Shown: positions 8,090 to 16,790, counted from the first letter of the stretch. The stretch: DNA of 25,546 nucleotides from JAYZDP01 sp036337765 (GCA_036337765.1 JAYZDP010000129.1:1-25546); one strand, 5' to 3'. Notes: generated by a model from the sequence alone, not told the origin. Translations and numbers: made by a program.

Positions 8090-8953
8090 CTACGTTGCGC
8101 ACAGCGCGGGGTTCTCGGCCGCATCCTCGAGTGCGCGCCAGGTCGACTCTGGCGGCACCGGCAAGTCGGTGAGTCCTCGCAGCTCGGCGCGCCGGAAGAA
8201 CTCACGCAGGCCCCTCAGCTCGTCGCGACCGAGGGCAAAGCTGAGAGTGCGGGTGAGATATACGCGCAGCTCTCCGGGGTCGAGGCTCTGGCGGCGGGCT
8301 TCGGTGGCGACGATCTCGTCGATCGACGCCAGTCCCGACTCGAGGCTGGCACGGAGATCGGCGGCGAGTCCCGCTCGCCGCGCTTCGGCCCTTGCCGCCC
8401 AGACCGCGAAAACGAACGGCAGGCCGGTCAAGTCGCGCCAGGCCTCTGCCAGGTCGATGACCTCGTAGCTCTCCCGGTCGACGCGCAGCGCCGGGTCGCC
8501 GATGATGAGCGCCGCATCGAAACCGTCCGGGACACCCCTCGGCTCGGGGGCCCACTGCGTCAGGGCGGCCTCGACACCGTGCAGGTCAGCGAGCAGGATC
8601 TGCACCAGCGTCTGAGACGTGCGACTGCTGGAATCCGCGGCAATGGTCTCGATCTCCGCCAACGGGACCCGCGACAGGAGCAGCACGCTGCGCACCTCGT
8701 GAGTTGCAGCGACGCACGTGTCGCCGAGGATCTCGAGGCCTGGGATCCGCATGAGCTCGATCGACGGCACTAGCCCGACATCGATGTCACCCGCGGCGAG
8801 CAGGTCGGCAACCCGCGACGGCGCAGCGTAGATCGCCTCGCAGCTAGCGTCGAGCTCCCCATTCAAGAAACCCCAGGCCAGGGGACGGGAGTTCAGAAAA
8901 TCGACGACCCCGACTTTAAGTCGGGCGGGAACTGGGGTCACTCGGCGCTCCAT
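8090..8953 (-). CDS. mqnA: Chorismate dehydratase MqnA
   Basis: The protein converts chorismate to 3-enolpyruvylbenzoate, the first committed step of futalosine-dependent menaquinone synthesis. It has a periplasmic-binding-protein-like fold without a signal peptide. Characteristic stretches are KVGVVDFLNSRPLAWGF near the N-terminus, YAAPSRVADLLAAGDIDVGL with VPSIEL, and the second-lobe IIGDPALR. I choose ATG 8953 (287 aa). TTG 8977 and GTG 8941 are also in frame. The TTG version would place a strong hairpin (8958-8974) inside the coding sequence. The gene follows rho by about 50 bp and precedes the small membrane protein and mqnC, so the mqn genes probably ride on the engB-rho transcript or on an unseen internal promoter. 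Confidence 0.92.
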   Translation of the reverse strand: MERRVTPVPARLKVGVVDFLNSRPLAWGFLNGELDASCEAIYAAPSRVADLLAAGDIDVGLVPSIELMRIPGLEILGDTCVAATHEVRSVLLLSRVPLAEIETIAADSSSRTSQTLVQILLADLHGVEAALTQWAPEPRGVPDGFDAALIIGDPALRVDRESYEVIDLAEAWRDLTGLPFVFAVWAARAEARRAGLAADLRASLESGLASIDEIVATEARRQSLDPGELRVYLTRTLSFALGRDELRGLREFFRRAELRGLTDLPVPPESTWRALEDAAENPALCAT

Positions 8954-8957
8954 GCGA

Positions 8958-8995
8958 CGCTTTCGGAGAAAGCGCAACGCGCCTTCTGAGGCGCG
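8958..8995 (-). promoter_or_regulatory. Two back-to-back hairpins between rho and mqnA
   Basis: On the minus strand, after the rho stop, the RNA can form CGCGCC-TCAGAA-GGCGCG (6-bp stem, 8978-8995). Three bases later it can form CGCTTTC-TCC-GAAAGCG (7-bp stem, 8958-8974), ending four bases before the mqnA ATG. Neither is followed by a U-tract, so they are not classical terminators. They could affect mqnA translation, mark an RNA-processing site, or be incidental GC-rich structure. Confidence 0.35.
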
Positions 8996-9005
8996 CCGCG
9001 CCCGA

Positions 9006-10331
9006 CTACTTCGACATCGCGTTGAGGAAGTCCTGATTCTCCTTGGTCTTCGACAGCTTGTCGAGCAACAGTTCCATCGACTCGACAGTGGAGAGCGGAT
9101 TCAGCACCTTGCGCAGCACCCAGACCCGCCGCAGCTCGTCCTGCGACATGAGGAGCTCCTCCTTGCGTGTACCGGACTTGTTGATGTCGATCGCCGGGTA
9201 GACCCGCTTGTCGACCAACTTGCGATCCAGGTGGATCTCGCAGTTGCCGGTGCCCTTGAACTCCTCGAAGATGACGTCGTCCATGCGGCTGCCGGTGTCG
9301 ACCAGTGCCGTGGCGATGATGGTCAGCGAGCCGCCCTCCTCGATGTTGCGAGCGGCGCCGAAGAAGCGCTTTGGCCGGTGGAGGGCATTGGCGTCGATAC
9401 CGCCCGACAGGACCTTGCCCGAGGGAGGCTGGACGGTGTTGTAGGCGCGAGCGAGTCGGGTGATCGAGTCGAGCAGGATCACCACGTCGCGCTTGTGCTC
9501 GACCAGGCGCTTGGCCTTCTCAATCACCATCTCCGCCACCTGCACGTGACGCGTCGCGGGCTCGTCGAAGGTCGACGAGACCACTTCGCCGCGCACCGAG
9601 CGCTCCATATCGGTTACCTCCTCGGGGCGCTCGTCTATGAGCAGCACCATAAGGACGGCCTCAGGATGGTTGGCGGCGATCGAGTGGGCGATCGACTGCA
9701 GGAGCATGGTCTTACCGGTGCGCGGCGCGGCGACGATCAGTGCGCGCTGACCCTTGCCCATGGGAGTGACCAGATCCAGCACCCGCGAAGACATCTCGCT
9801 ATTGACCTCGAGCGAGAGGCGCTCGTCGGGGAACAGAGGCGTCAGGTTGTCGAAAAAGATCTTGTTGCGAGCGACCTCTGGGTGCTCGAAGTTGACCGCC
9901 TCGACCTTGATCAGCGCGAAGTAGCGCTCGCCGTCCTTGGGCTGACGCACCTGGCCCGACACCGTGTCACCGGTACGCAGATCGAAGCGCCGGATCTGGC
10001 TGGGGCTGACATAGATGTCGTCAGGGCCGGGAAGGTAGTTGTACTCGGGGGCGCGAAGGAAACCGAAGCCATCGGGCAGACACTCGAGCACGCCTTCGGC
10101 GAAGATCAGGCCGCTCTTCTCGGTCTGCGCCTGCAGAATCTTGAACATCAGCTCCTGCTTGCGCAGCCCCGTCGCCCCCTCGACCTCGAGGTCTTTGGCG
10201 ATCTGGGCCAGATCGGAGATCGACATGTCCTTGAGCGCTCGGATGTCCAGCGCTGTCTGCTCGCGCTCGGCATCGGCTTCGGGCGCTCGCGGCTCCGGCG
10301 GGCTCTTGGTTTCTGTAGTGGCTTCACTCAC
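9006..10331 (-). CDS. rho: Transcription termination factor Rho
   Basis: This hexameric RNA-dependent ATPase terminates transcription. The 441-aa protein has a short acidic N-terminus (1-27), the Rho N-terminal helical domain (about 28-70), an RNA-binding cold-shock-like domain (about 74-145, GFGFLRAPEYNYLPGPDDIYVS), and the RecA-like motor. Walker A is APRTGKT (202-208) and Walker B is VVILLDS (283-289). The Q-loop and secondary RNA site region VLSGGIDANALHRPKRFFGAARN (307-329) is intact, as are the residues around it that form the bicyclomycin pocket in E. coli. The GTG start at 10331 gives MSEATTETKS and overlaps the end of engB by 8 bp. An open frame extends to 10550, but that part lies inside engB and has the wrong composition. 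Few U-tract terminators are visible in the window, which fits strong use of Rho. Confidence 0.97.
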   Translation of the reverse strand: MSEATTETKSPPEPRAPEADAEREQTALDIRALKDMSISDLAQIAKDLEVEGATGLRKQELMFKILQAQTEKSGLIFAEGVLECLPDGFGFLRAPEYNYLPGPDDIYVSPSQIRRFDLRTGDTVSGQVRQPKDGERYFALIKVEAVNFEHPEVARNKIFFDNLTPLFPDERLSLEVNSEMSSRVLDLVTPMGKGQRALIVAAPRTGKTMLLQSIAHSIAANHPEAVLMVLLIDERPEEVTDMERSVRGEVVSSTFDEPATRHVQVAEMVIEKAKRLVEHKRDVVILLDSITRLARAYNTVQPPSGKVLSGGIDANALHRPKRFFGAARNIEEGGSLTIIATALVDTGSRMDDVIFEEFKGTGNCEIHLDRKLVDKRVYPAIDINKSGTRKEELLMSQDELRRVWVLRKVLNPLSTVESMELLLDKLSKTKENQDFLNAMSK

Positions 10332-10902
10332 GGCTGATCTCCTTCCACAGGGCCGCAATCCCGTCTCCGGTACGCGCGGAAACCGGGATCGGCGCCGCCT
10401 CGGGCCCAAGCCCGAGAGTGGCCGCGATCTCGCGAAGCTTGCGGGCATGCTGGCTGCGACCGATGCGGTCCATCTTGGTCGCGACCACGACCACCTCGGC
10501 GCCCTCCAGGGCCAAGAACTCGCAGGCCGACTCGTCCAGTGGGGTCGCACCGACTTTCAGGTCGACCAGCAGCACCACCCGCAAACCCTGCGGGGCCTCG
10601 CGAAAGAACCTCTCGGTGACCTCGGCCCACTTCGCCCGCTCGCCCCTGCCAGCCTTGGCGTAGCCGTAGCCCGGCAGGTCCACGAAGTAGAGGTTCCTGT
10701 TGACCAGAAAGTAGTTGACCGAGCGCGTACGCCCAGGTGTCGAACTGGTCCTGGCCAGTTTCTTCGAGCCAAGGAGTCGATTCATGAGGCTCGACTTGCC
10801 GACATTCGAGCGTCCCACGAAGGCCACAGCAGGGAGCCCGTCGCGCACGAAATCGCCGGCCTTGAACGCCGAGCGAACAAATTCGGCCGTCTTGACTTTC
10901 AA
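10324..10902 (-). CDS. engB: Ribosome-biogenesis GTPase EngB/YsxC
   Basis: The 192-aa GTPase acts in late 50S subunit assembly. All G motifs are visible: G1 GRSNVGKSS (30-38), G2 SSTPGRTRSVNYF (53-65), G3 DLPGYG (75-80), G4 TKMD (142-145) and G5 SAR (175-177). The start is TTG at 10902, giving MKVKTAEFVRSAFK, the usual beginning of the family; an in-frame TGA lies three codons upstream, so no longer product is possible. The length is normal. The stop overlaps the rho start by 8 bp, so EngB and Rho are translationally coupled. A 124-bp gap separates it from lon; I see a small hairpin there (10950-10963) but no convincing promoter or terminator. Confidence 0.96.
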   Translation of the reverse strand: MKVKTAEFVRSAFKAGDFVRDGLPAVAFVGRSNVGKSSLMNRLLGSKKLARTSSTPGRTRSVNYFLVNRNLYFVDLPGYGYAKAGRGERAKWAEVTERFFREAPQGLRVVLLVDLKVGATPLDESACEFLALEGAEVVVVATKMDRIGRSQHARKLREIAATLGLGPEAAPIPVSARTGDGIAALWKEISRE

Positions 10903-11026
10903 TGAGACTCACAATTTCTCTGGGGGTCCGCCTGAAGCAACCGAGGGCTCTGCCGGACGGCAGGATCACCGAAAAGTAAAGGGAACAAGTCGCGGAGAAA
11001 CCCGTGACCTGTCGAGGGAGTGACTG

Positions 11027-13438
11027 CTAGTTCAGGGAACCGGATTCCACCGGCGGCTCCGTGGGCGCCTCTTTGAGCTTGCCCTGCGGTTCGCCGATCG
11101 GAGCGAACTCGTGGTCGATCGCCAGCCGCAGGACCTCGTCCATGGATTCCACCAAGTGGAACTCCATTACATCACGGATCTCCTCCGGGATGTCGTCGAG
11201 GTCCTTTTCGTTCTCCGACGGCAGGATTATGGTCGTGATGCCTGCCCTGAAGGCAGCGAGGGCCTTGTCCTTGACCCCGCCGATCGGGAGGACTTTGCCT
11301 CGCAGAGTGATCTCACCTGTCATGGCAATGTCTTTTCGCACCGACTTGTCGAGCAGGGCAGAGATCAGGGAGGTCGCCATGGTGATGCCGGCGGACGGAC
11401 CATCCTTGGGAATCGCTCCCTCAGGCACGTGAATGTGGATGTCGAGGTGCTCCTGGAACCCGTCGTCGATCCCCAGGACATCGGCACGCGAGCGCGCATA
11501 ACTGACGGCCGCGGTCGCGGACTCCTGCATGACCTCGCCGAGCTTGCCGGTGATGATCAGCTTGCCCTTGCCCTTCATCAGCCCGACCTCGGTCTCAAGA
11601 AGCTCGCCGCCGACCTCGGTCCAGGCCAGGCCCGTAGCTACGCCGACCTCCGACTCGTCGAGCTTGCGGCGCGACCGGAAGCGGGGCTTGCCAAGCAGCT
11701 CCCGTACAAGATCCGGGTCGACCGTGAGCTGGTCGACGCTCTCGTTCTCGACCACCCGCCTCGCGAGCTTGCGGCACACCGCGCCGATCTCCCGCTCCAG
11801 ATTGCGCACGCCAGCCTCGCGGGTGTGGTTCTCGATGATCTTACCGATCGCCTCGTCGTGGAAGGTGATCTCTTTCTTGTCGAGTCCGTGGCTCTTCAGC
11901 TGTCGCGGCACAAGGAAGCCGATGGCGATCTTGAGCTTCTCGTTCATCGTGTACCCCGACAGCGAGATGACCTCCATGCGGTCGCGCAGCGGTCCCGGGA
12001 TGGTGTGGACCACGTTCGCGGTGGCGATGAACATCACCTTGGAGAGGTCGTACTCCACGTCGAGGTAGTGATCGTGAAACGAGTTGTTCTGCTCCGGGTC
12101 CAAGACCTCGAGCAACGCCGCGGACGGATCGCCCCGGAAATCCATCGACATCTTCTCGACCTCGTCGAGGAGAAACACCGGATTGACCGTACCGGCGCGC
12201 TTCATCATCTGGATGATCTGACCGGGAAAGGCGCCGATGTAGGTCCGACGATGGCCACGGATCTCGGCCTCGTCGCGCACGCCGCCAAGTGACAGGCGGA
12301 CGAACTTGCGTCCGGTGGCGCGTGCGATCGACTTTGCCAGAGAGGACTTGCCGACGCCGGGCGGACCGACGAAGCAGATGATCGAGCTCTGGGTCTTGCG
12401 GGTCAGCTGGCGAACCGCGAGGAACTCGAGGATGCGCTCCTTGATCTTGTCGAGCCCGTAGTGGTCCTCGTCGAGGATGGTGGCTGCACGTTTGAGATCG
12501 CGCAGCTCGCGGGAGGACTTCTTCCAGGGGACAGAGACGATCCAGTCGATGTAGTTGCGCGAGACCGTCGCCTCGGCCGAGACCGGAGGCATCGCCTCGA
12601 GCCTCTTCAACTCCTGCTCGACCTTCTCCTTGACCTCTTTCGGCAACCCGAGCTTCTCGATCGTCTCGCGCAGCTGCTGGATCTCGTCACCGCGCTCGTC
12701 CTTACGGCCGAGTTCCTCGTGGATCGCCTTGACCTTCTCGTTGAGGTAGTACTCCTTCTGCGCCCGCTCCATCTGCTTCTTGACCTGCACGTTGATGCGC
12801 TTGTCGATGTTGATCTTCTCGACTTCCATGTCGATCAGATCCTGCAGACGCTGGAGCCGCTCGTAGGGGTTGAGCTGCTCCAGAATGCCCTGCTTCTCCT
12901 GGGTCGACACCATCACGTGCGCGGCCAGCACGTCACAGAAGTGGTCCGGGTCCTCGAGCTTCAAGGTGGAAATGAGGTTCTCGTACCCCATGTGATGCGA
13001 CATCTTCGCGTACTGCTCGAAGGAGTTGAGCACCTTCGACATGTACATCTGGACCTTCTCGCCCACCGGGTAGTCGATGGTGTAGGTCTCGACGTCGGAG
13101 TCGAAGGAGCCTTCCATCTCTTCCAGCTCCAGCAGCTTGCCGCGGCGCACACCCTCGACCATCACCTTGACGTTGCCGTTCGGTAGCTTGAGGTTCTGCA
13201 CAACTCGAGCGATCGAACCGATCTCGAAAAGATCCTCGCCCGAGGGATCGTCGACCTTGGGATCCCGCTGAGTGACCAGAAAGATGCAGCGGTCACTTCG
13301 ACCCAGGGTGCGCTCGAGTGCCTTCACCGAGCCCTCCCGACCGATGATGAACGGCGCCATCATGTGCGGGAAGACCACCATGTCGCGCAACGGCACGACC
13401 GGCAGGTTGTCTCGATCCGTCTGGATGAACGACGACAT
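11027..13438 (-). CDS. lon: ATP-dependent protease Lon
   Basis: This 803-aa AAA+ serine protease degrades misfolded and regulatory proteins in the cytoplasm. The N-terminal LAN substrate domain covers about 10-200 (NLPVVPLRDMVVFPHM) and a coiled region 200-280. The ATPase module has Walker A GPPGVGKS (358-365) and Walker B VFLLDEVEKM (421-430). The protease domain carries the catalytic dyad Ser682 (PKDGPSAG) and Lys725 (GGVKDK), spaced as in E. coli Lon. The ATG start at 13438 is supported by GGGAG a few bases upstream, directly after the clpX stop; the open frame to 13519 overlaps clpX and is rejected. The C-terminus has an extra acidic/proline tail (about 780-803). It is probably cotranscribed with clpX, 11 bp apart. 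Confidence 0.97.
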   Translation of the reverse strand: MSSFIQTDRDNLPVVPLRDMVVFPHMMAPFIIGREGSVKALERTLGRSDRCIFLVTQRDPKVDDPSGEDLFEIGSIARVVQNLKLPNGNVKVMVEGVRRGKLLELEEMEGSFDSDVETYTIDYPVGEKVQMYMSKVLNSFEQYAKMSHHMGYENLISTLKLEDPDHFCDVLAAHVMVSTQEKQGILEQLNPYERLQRLQDLIDMEVEKINIDKRINVQVKKQMERAQKEYYLNEKVKAIHEELGRKDERGDEIQQLRETIEKLGLPKEVKEKVEQELKRLEAMPPVSAEATVSRNYIDWIVSVPWKKSSRELRDLKRAATILDEDHYGLDKIKERILEFLAVRQLTRKTQSSIICFVGPPGVGKSSLAKSIARATGRKFVRLSLGGVRDEAEIRGHRRTYIGAFPGQIIQMMKRAGTVNPVFLLDEVEKMSMDFRGDPSAALLEVLDPEQNNSFHDHYLDVEYDLSKVMFIATANVVHTIPGPLRDRMEVISLSGYTMNEKLKIAIGFLVPRQLKSHGLDKKEITFHDEAIGKIIENHTREAGVRNLEREIGAVCRKLARRVVENESVDQLTVDPDLVRELLGKPRFRSRRKLDESEVGVATGLAWTEVGGELLETEVGLMKGKGKLIITGKLGEVMQESATAAVSYARSRADVLGIDDGFQEHLDIHIHVPEGAIPKDGPSAGITMATSLISALLDKSVRKDIAMTGEITLRGKVLPIGGVKDKALAAFRAGITTIILPSENEKDLDDIPEEIRDVMEFHLVESMDEVLRLAIDHEFAPIGEPQGKLKEAPTEPPVESGSLN

Positions 13439-13449
13439 CGTACTCCCAG

Positions 13450-14688
13450 CTAGCCAGCCTTCTTGAACGACGTGATGGGCTGTGTTCGGTTGATGACCAC
13501 CTCTTCGGTGATCACGCACTCCTGGATCTCCGCCTGCGACGGAATGCGGTACATGAGATCCAGCATCAACTCTTCGAGAATGATGCGTAGCCCTCGCGCA
13601 CCGACCTTGCGCTCGACCGCCTCCGAGGCGATCGCTTCAAGGGAATCCGCCGTGAACTTGAGCGTGACGTCCTCCATCTCGAACATCGTCGTGTACTGGC
13701 GCACCAGGCTGTTTTTCGGTTCCTGGAGGATGCGGACCAAGGCCTCCTGATCGAGCTGCTCGAGCGTCGCAACGACGGGCAACCGTCCGACGAACTCGGG
13801 AATCAGACCGTACTTGATGAGGTCCTCTGGGAGCACGTGGCGCAGTAGCACCCCTTGGGGACGGTCATTGGCGCTCTTGATCTCCGCACCGAAGCCCATC
13901 GTCTTTTCGGTCATCCGGCGCTCGATCTGGTCTTCGAGCCCGACAAACGCACCGCCGCAGATGAACAAGATATTGGTGGTGTCGATCTGCAGAAACTCCT
14001 GGTGGGGATGCTTGCGTCCGCCCTGAGGCGGCACGTTGCACTGGGTGCCCTCGAGGATCTTCAGCAACGCCTGCTGCACACCCTCACCCGAGACGTCGCG
14101 GGTGATCGAGGGGTTGTCGCCCTTGCGGCAGATCTTGTCGACCTCATCGATGTAGACGATGCCGCGCTGGGTCTTTTCCTTGTCGTTCCCCGACGCCTGG
14201 TAGAGCTTGAGGATGATGTTCTCGACGTCCTCACCTACGTAGCCAGCCTCGGTCAGCGTGGTGGCGTCGGCAATCGTGAAGGGAACGCTCAGGAGCTTGG
14301 CCAGGGTCTGGGCGAGAAGCGTCTTGCCGGTCCCGGTGGGACCGATGAGCAGGATGTTCGATTTTTGTAGCTCGACGTCCGCCCGCGACTTCTCCGCGAA
14401 GTCGATCCGCTTGTAGTGGTTGTAGACGGCGACCGCGAGTTTCTTCTTGGCCTGTTCCTGTCCGATTACGTAATCGTCTAGGAGAGCCTTGATCTCCTGC
14501 GGCTTGGGAAGATTGGTGTCCTGCTGCTGCTCGAGCATCCGATCTTCGGCGATGATGTCGAGACAAATGTCGACACATTCATCACAGATGAAGACCGTCG
14601 GACCGGCGATGAGCTTCTTGACTTCGCGCTGACTCTTGTTACAGAACGAGCACCGAAGAGCCTCATCTCCCGTTTCTTTCTTCGCCAT
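13450..14688 (-). CDS. clpX: ATP-dependent Clp protease ATP-binding subunit ClpX
   Basis: This 412-aa unfoldase feeds substrates to ClpP. The N-terminal zinc-binding domain has Cys13, Cys16, Cys35 and Cys38 (CSFC and CDEC). The AAA+ module shows Walker A GPTGTGKT (116-123), pore-1 loop GYVGED (149-154), Walker B IVYIDEVD (177-184) and an RKH-type pore loop near 225-227. The ClpP-docking loop, IGF in E. coli, reads MGF at 264-266. The ATG at 14688 is preceded by GGGAG at good spacing, which decides against the GTG at 14712. A strong promoter match lies just upstream (14718-14746), so clpX-lon can be transcribed separately from tig-clpP. Confidence 0.97.
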   Translation of the reverse strand: MAKKETGDEALRCSFCNKSQREVKKLIAGPTVFICDECVDICLDIIAEDRMLEQQQDTNLPKPQEIKALLDDYVIGQEQAKKKLAVAVYNHYKRIDFAEKSRADVELQKSNILLIGPTGTGKTLLAQTLAKLLSVPFTIADATTLTEAGYVGEDVENIILKLYQASGNDKEKTQRGIVYIDEVDKICRKGDNPSITRDVSGEGVQQALLKILEGTQCNVPPQGGRKHPHQEFLQIDTTNILFICGGAFVGLEDQIERRMTEKTMGFGAEIKSANDRPQGVLLRHVLPEDLIKYGLIPEFVGRLPVVATLEQLDQEALVRILQEPKNSLVRQYTTMFEMEDVTLKFTADSLEAIASEAVERKVGARGLRIILEELMLDLMYRIPSQAEIQECVITEEVVINRTQPITSFKKAG

Positions 14689-14717
14689 CTGTTCTCCCAC
14701 ATAGGGGGCCAAATCGC

Positions 14718-14746
14718 ATGCTAGGCGTGCTATCGGCCACTGTCAA
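14718..14746 (-). promoter_or_regulatory. Predicted sigma70-type promoter for clpX-lon
   Basis: On the minus strand a perfect -35 TTGACA (14746-14741) is followed by a 17-bp spacer and -10 TAGCAT (14723-14718, 4 of 6 consensus). This predicts a start near 14711 and a leader of about 23 nt carrying the GGGAG ribosome-binding site of clpX. It lies in the 187-bp gap between clpP and clpX, the longest non-coding gap in the tig-to-lon region. Confidence 0.7.
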
Positions 14747-14875
14747 CGTCGACTGGAAGCCGATGCAAAGTCGGCTCGGTGCCGATTCTTCGTCGTTCTC
14801 AACCCTTCTGGGCCCTTTCAGTATTTCGGATTCACCGTTCGGAAATCGTCAGAAAACTCGCGTTCACAAAGGCCC

Positions 14876-15475
14876 TCATCGGGGCCCGGAGCCGTTGCGC
14901 CCCTTCATTACCTGGTCAGCAAGGCCATAGGCGACGGCCTCCTCAGCAGAGAAGATCCGGTCCCTTTCGGAGTCCTCGTGCACCTCATCCTTGGTCTTTC
15001 CCGTGTGCCCGGCCAGTATCTCGTCGAGTCGCTCACGCATCTGCTGCAGGTCCTGCGCCTGGATGGCAATATCGGTCTGCTGTCCGCCCAGGCTCTGCAC
15101 CCACGGTTGATGGATCAGGACCCGCGCGTTCGGCAGCACGGCCCGCTTGCCCGCTGCACCACCTGCGAGCAGCACCGCCGCGAAGGAAGCCGCCTGACCG
15201 ACGCACAGGGTCGCCACGTCGGGTTTCACGTACTGCATGGTGTCGTAGATCGCGAACCCCGCACTGATCGAGCCACCCGGGGAGTTGATGTACAGGCCGA
15301 TGTCCTTTTCCGGATTCTCGACCTCGAGAAAGAGCATTTGGGCAATGACCAGATTCGCGATCTCGTCGTCGATCGGCCGACCGACGAAGATGATGTTGTC
15401 CTTGAGCAGCCGCGAATAGATGTCGTAGGCCCGTTCTCCACGGTTGGTCTGCTCCACGACCATTGGCACAAGCAT
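14876..15475 (-). CDS. clpP: ATP-dependent Clp protease proteolytic subunit ClpP
   Basis: The 199-aa serine peptidase forms the barrel that degrades proteins delivered by ClpX. The catalytic triad is Ser97 (GQAASFAAVLL), His122 (LIHQPW) and Asp172 (SERDRIF). The substrate-binding strand YINSPGGSISAGFAIYD (62-78) is intact. The residues after the nucleophile read SFAAVLLAGG instead of the common SMGA(F/V)LL, closer to what I recall of actinobacterial ClpP2. The ATG at 15475 is preceded by GGGGAG with 7-nt spacing. The gene lies 16 bp after the tig stop and is clearly in the same transcript. There is no sign of a second clpP paralogue in the window. Confidence 0.97.
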   Translation of the reverse strand: MLVPMVVEQTNRGERAYDIYSRLLKDNIIFVGRPIDDEIANLVIAQMLFLEVENPEKDIGLYINSPGGSISAGFAIYDTMQYVKPDVATLCVGQAASFAAVLLAGGAAGKRAVLPNARVLIHQPWVQSLGGQQTDIAIQAQDLQQMRERLDEILAGHTGKTKDEVHEDSERDRIFSAEEAVAYGLADQVMKGRNGSGPR

Positions 15476-15491
15476 CGGATTCTCCCCTGTC

Positions 15492-16790
15492 CTATTCCTC
15501 TGACTCCGAAACGTCTTCGGCGACGTCGCTGTCGGCCTTGGGCTCGGTCCCCAGCAGCCTTGCGATCGTCTTTTCCCTGCGCATCTGGCGGCGAAGCCCT
15601 TCGAGCTGACCGCCCTGGGACAGCCCCTGTCGTAGCGAAGTAGTGGTCTTGCCCTGTGCCCTGGCGATCAGCGCGAGTCTTGTCTCGAGCTCTTCGGGCT
15701 CGACGTCGACCTCGAACTCGCCGGCCACTGAGTCCAGCACCAGCCTGGCATGAACTCGCCGCTCGGACTGCGGTCGCACCTCCTCCGCCATCTGATTCCA
15801 GTCGATCGACGCCTTTTCAATATCCACGCCCTGACGGGAGAGGCTTTCGGCATACTCGCGCAGGAGGCCTCGCGTCTCCTCCTCGACGACACCGGAGGGG
15901 AGCTCGAGCGGGTGCCGCTCGCGCAACTGCTCGAGTACCGCCTGCTCCCGGGCGGCGCGCGCGGCCGCGTCCTTTTCCTGCCCGAGGCGCTCACGGATCT
16001 GCTCGCGCAGCGCGTCGAGACTCTCGAAATCGCCAATCCTTTTCGCCAGCTCGTCGTCGAGCTCCGGGAGGTCCTTCTCCTTGACCGTGGCCAGCTTCAC
16101 CGAGAAGTGACGCAGGTGGCTGTGGTCGCCGTGCTCCTCTTGGCGAGTGAACGTAGTCTCCTGGCCGGCCTCGAGCCCGGTCACCGCGAGCGACAGCTCT
16201 TCCCAAACGTTGTCGTGGCCGACCTCGAGATCGACTTCCTGGGACTCACCCGTTGGCTCGCCCTCTTCGTCGACTTCTGTCGACTCCAGATGCACCAAGT
16301 CACCGCGTGCGGCGGCCCGCTCGACCTCGATCCAGTCCGCAACCTGCGAGCGTAGTGAGCTCAGCGCCTCGTCGGTCTCCTCGGCGGTTGGCTCGGTCAC
16401 GGCCTCTGGTAGGTCAAAGTTCTCGACGTCGCCGAGCTCGATCGAGGGCTGCACCTCGACGTTCGCGACGAAGGTGAGAGGCTCGCCCTCCTTGAGCTCG
16501 ACCTGCTCCACGTTGGGCGGCAGGAGCGGCTCCAACGCACTCTCGGCCTCCGCCTGTTTCCAATAGCGCGGCACGAGACGGTCGAGCACCTCTCGCTCGA
16601 TCTCGTCCTTGAATCGCTTCTGGACGAGCGACGACGGCACCTTGCCCTTGCGAAAACCGGGCAGCCGGACCTGGCGGCCGTACTCGTTGACCACTCGCGC
16701 CGTCTCGGCGTCGACGGCGGGAGCCGGCACCTCGATGTGGACGCGCCGCTGGCAGGGTCCAAGATCCTCGATGGAGCTGACTACGCTCAA
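15492..16790 (-). CDS. tig: Trigger factor, with divergent PPIase domain
   Basis: This ribosome-bound chaperone shelters nascent chains at the exit tunnel. The predicted 432-aa protein has the ribosome-binding signature GFRKGKVP (45-52). The middle domain (about 160-240) occupies the place of the FKBP-type prolyl isomerase, but only the start (ARGDLV) is recognisable. The usual G-x-x-F-x-GG and IPGFE elements are missing, and a His/Asp-rich segment EEHGDHSHLRHF (218-229) is present. The C-terminal helical chaperone domain (about 245-415) is of normal length, with an acidic tail. The frame is open to 16847, but that part is the translated tRNA-Leu, so I place the start at TTG 16790, giving MSVVSSIEDLGPCQRRV, with GAGG about 10 nt upstream. 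It follows tRNA-Leu by 27 nt. Confidence 0.93.
   Translation of the reverse strand: MSVVSSIEDLGPCQRRVHIEVPAPAVDAETARVVNEYGRQVRLPGFRKGKVPSSLVQKRFKDEIEREVLDRLVPRYWKQAEAESALEPLLPPNVEQVELKEGEPLTFVANVEVQPSIELGDVENFDLPEAVTEPTAEETDEALSSLRSQVADWIEVERAAARGDLVHLESTEVDEEGEPTGESQEVDLEVGHDNVWEELSLAVTGLEAGQETTFTRQEEHGDHSHLRHFSVKLATVKEKDLPELDDELAKRIGDFESLDALREQIRERLGQEKDAAARAAREQAVLEQLRERHPLELPSGVVEEETRGLLREYAESLSRQGVDIEKASIDWNQMAEEVRPQSERRVHARLVLDSVAGEFEVDVEPEELETRLALIARAQGKTTTSLRQGLSQGGQLEGLRRQMRREKTIARLLGTEPKADSDVAEDVSESEE

Noticed and set aside
10332..10550. Extended N-terminus of Rho
   Set aside because: It lies entirely within engB and is Trp/Arg/Ser-rich; GTG 10331 gives a normal Rho.
10950..10963. 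CTGCC/GGCAG hairpin between lon and engB as a terminator
   Set aside because: The stem is short and no T-tract follows; kept only as a remark.
11111..12292. A 393-codon open frame on the plus strand opposite lon
   Set aside because: It mirrors the lon codons in a GC-rich genome and is Asp/Val/Leu/Arg-rich without any recognisable domain. Lon is certain on the other strand.
14763..14790. Alternative TCGGC/GCCGA hairpins after clpP as a terminator or attenuator
   Set aside because: The stems are 5 bp, mutually exclusive and lack a T-run; too weak to annotate.
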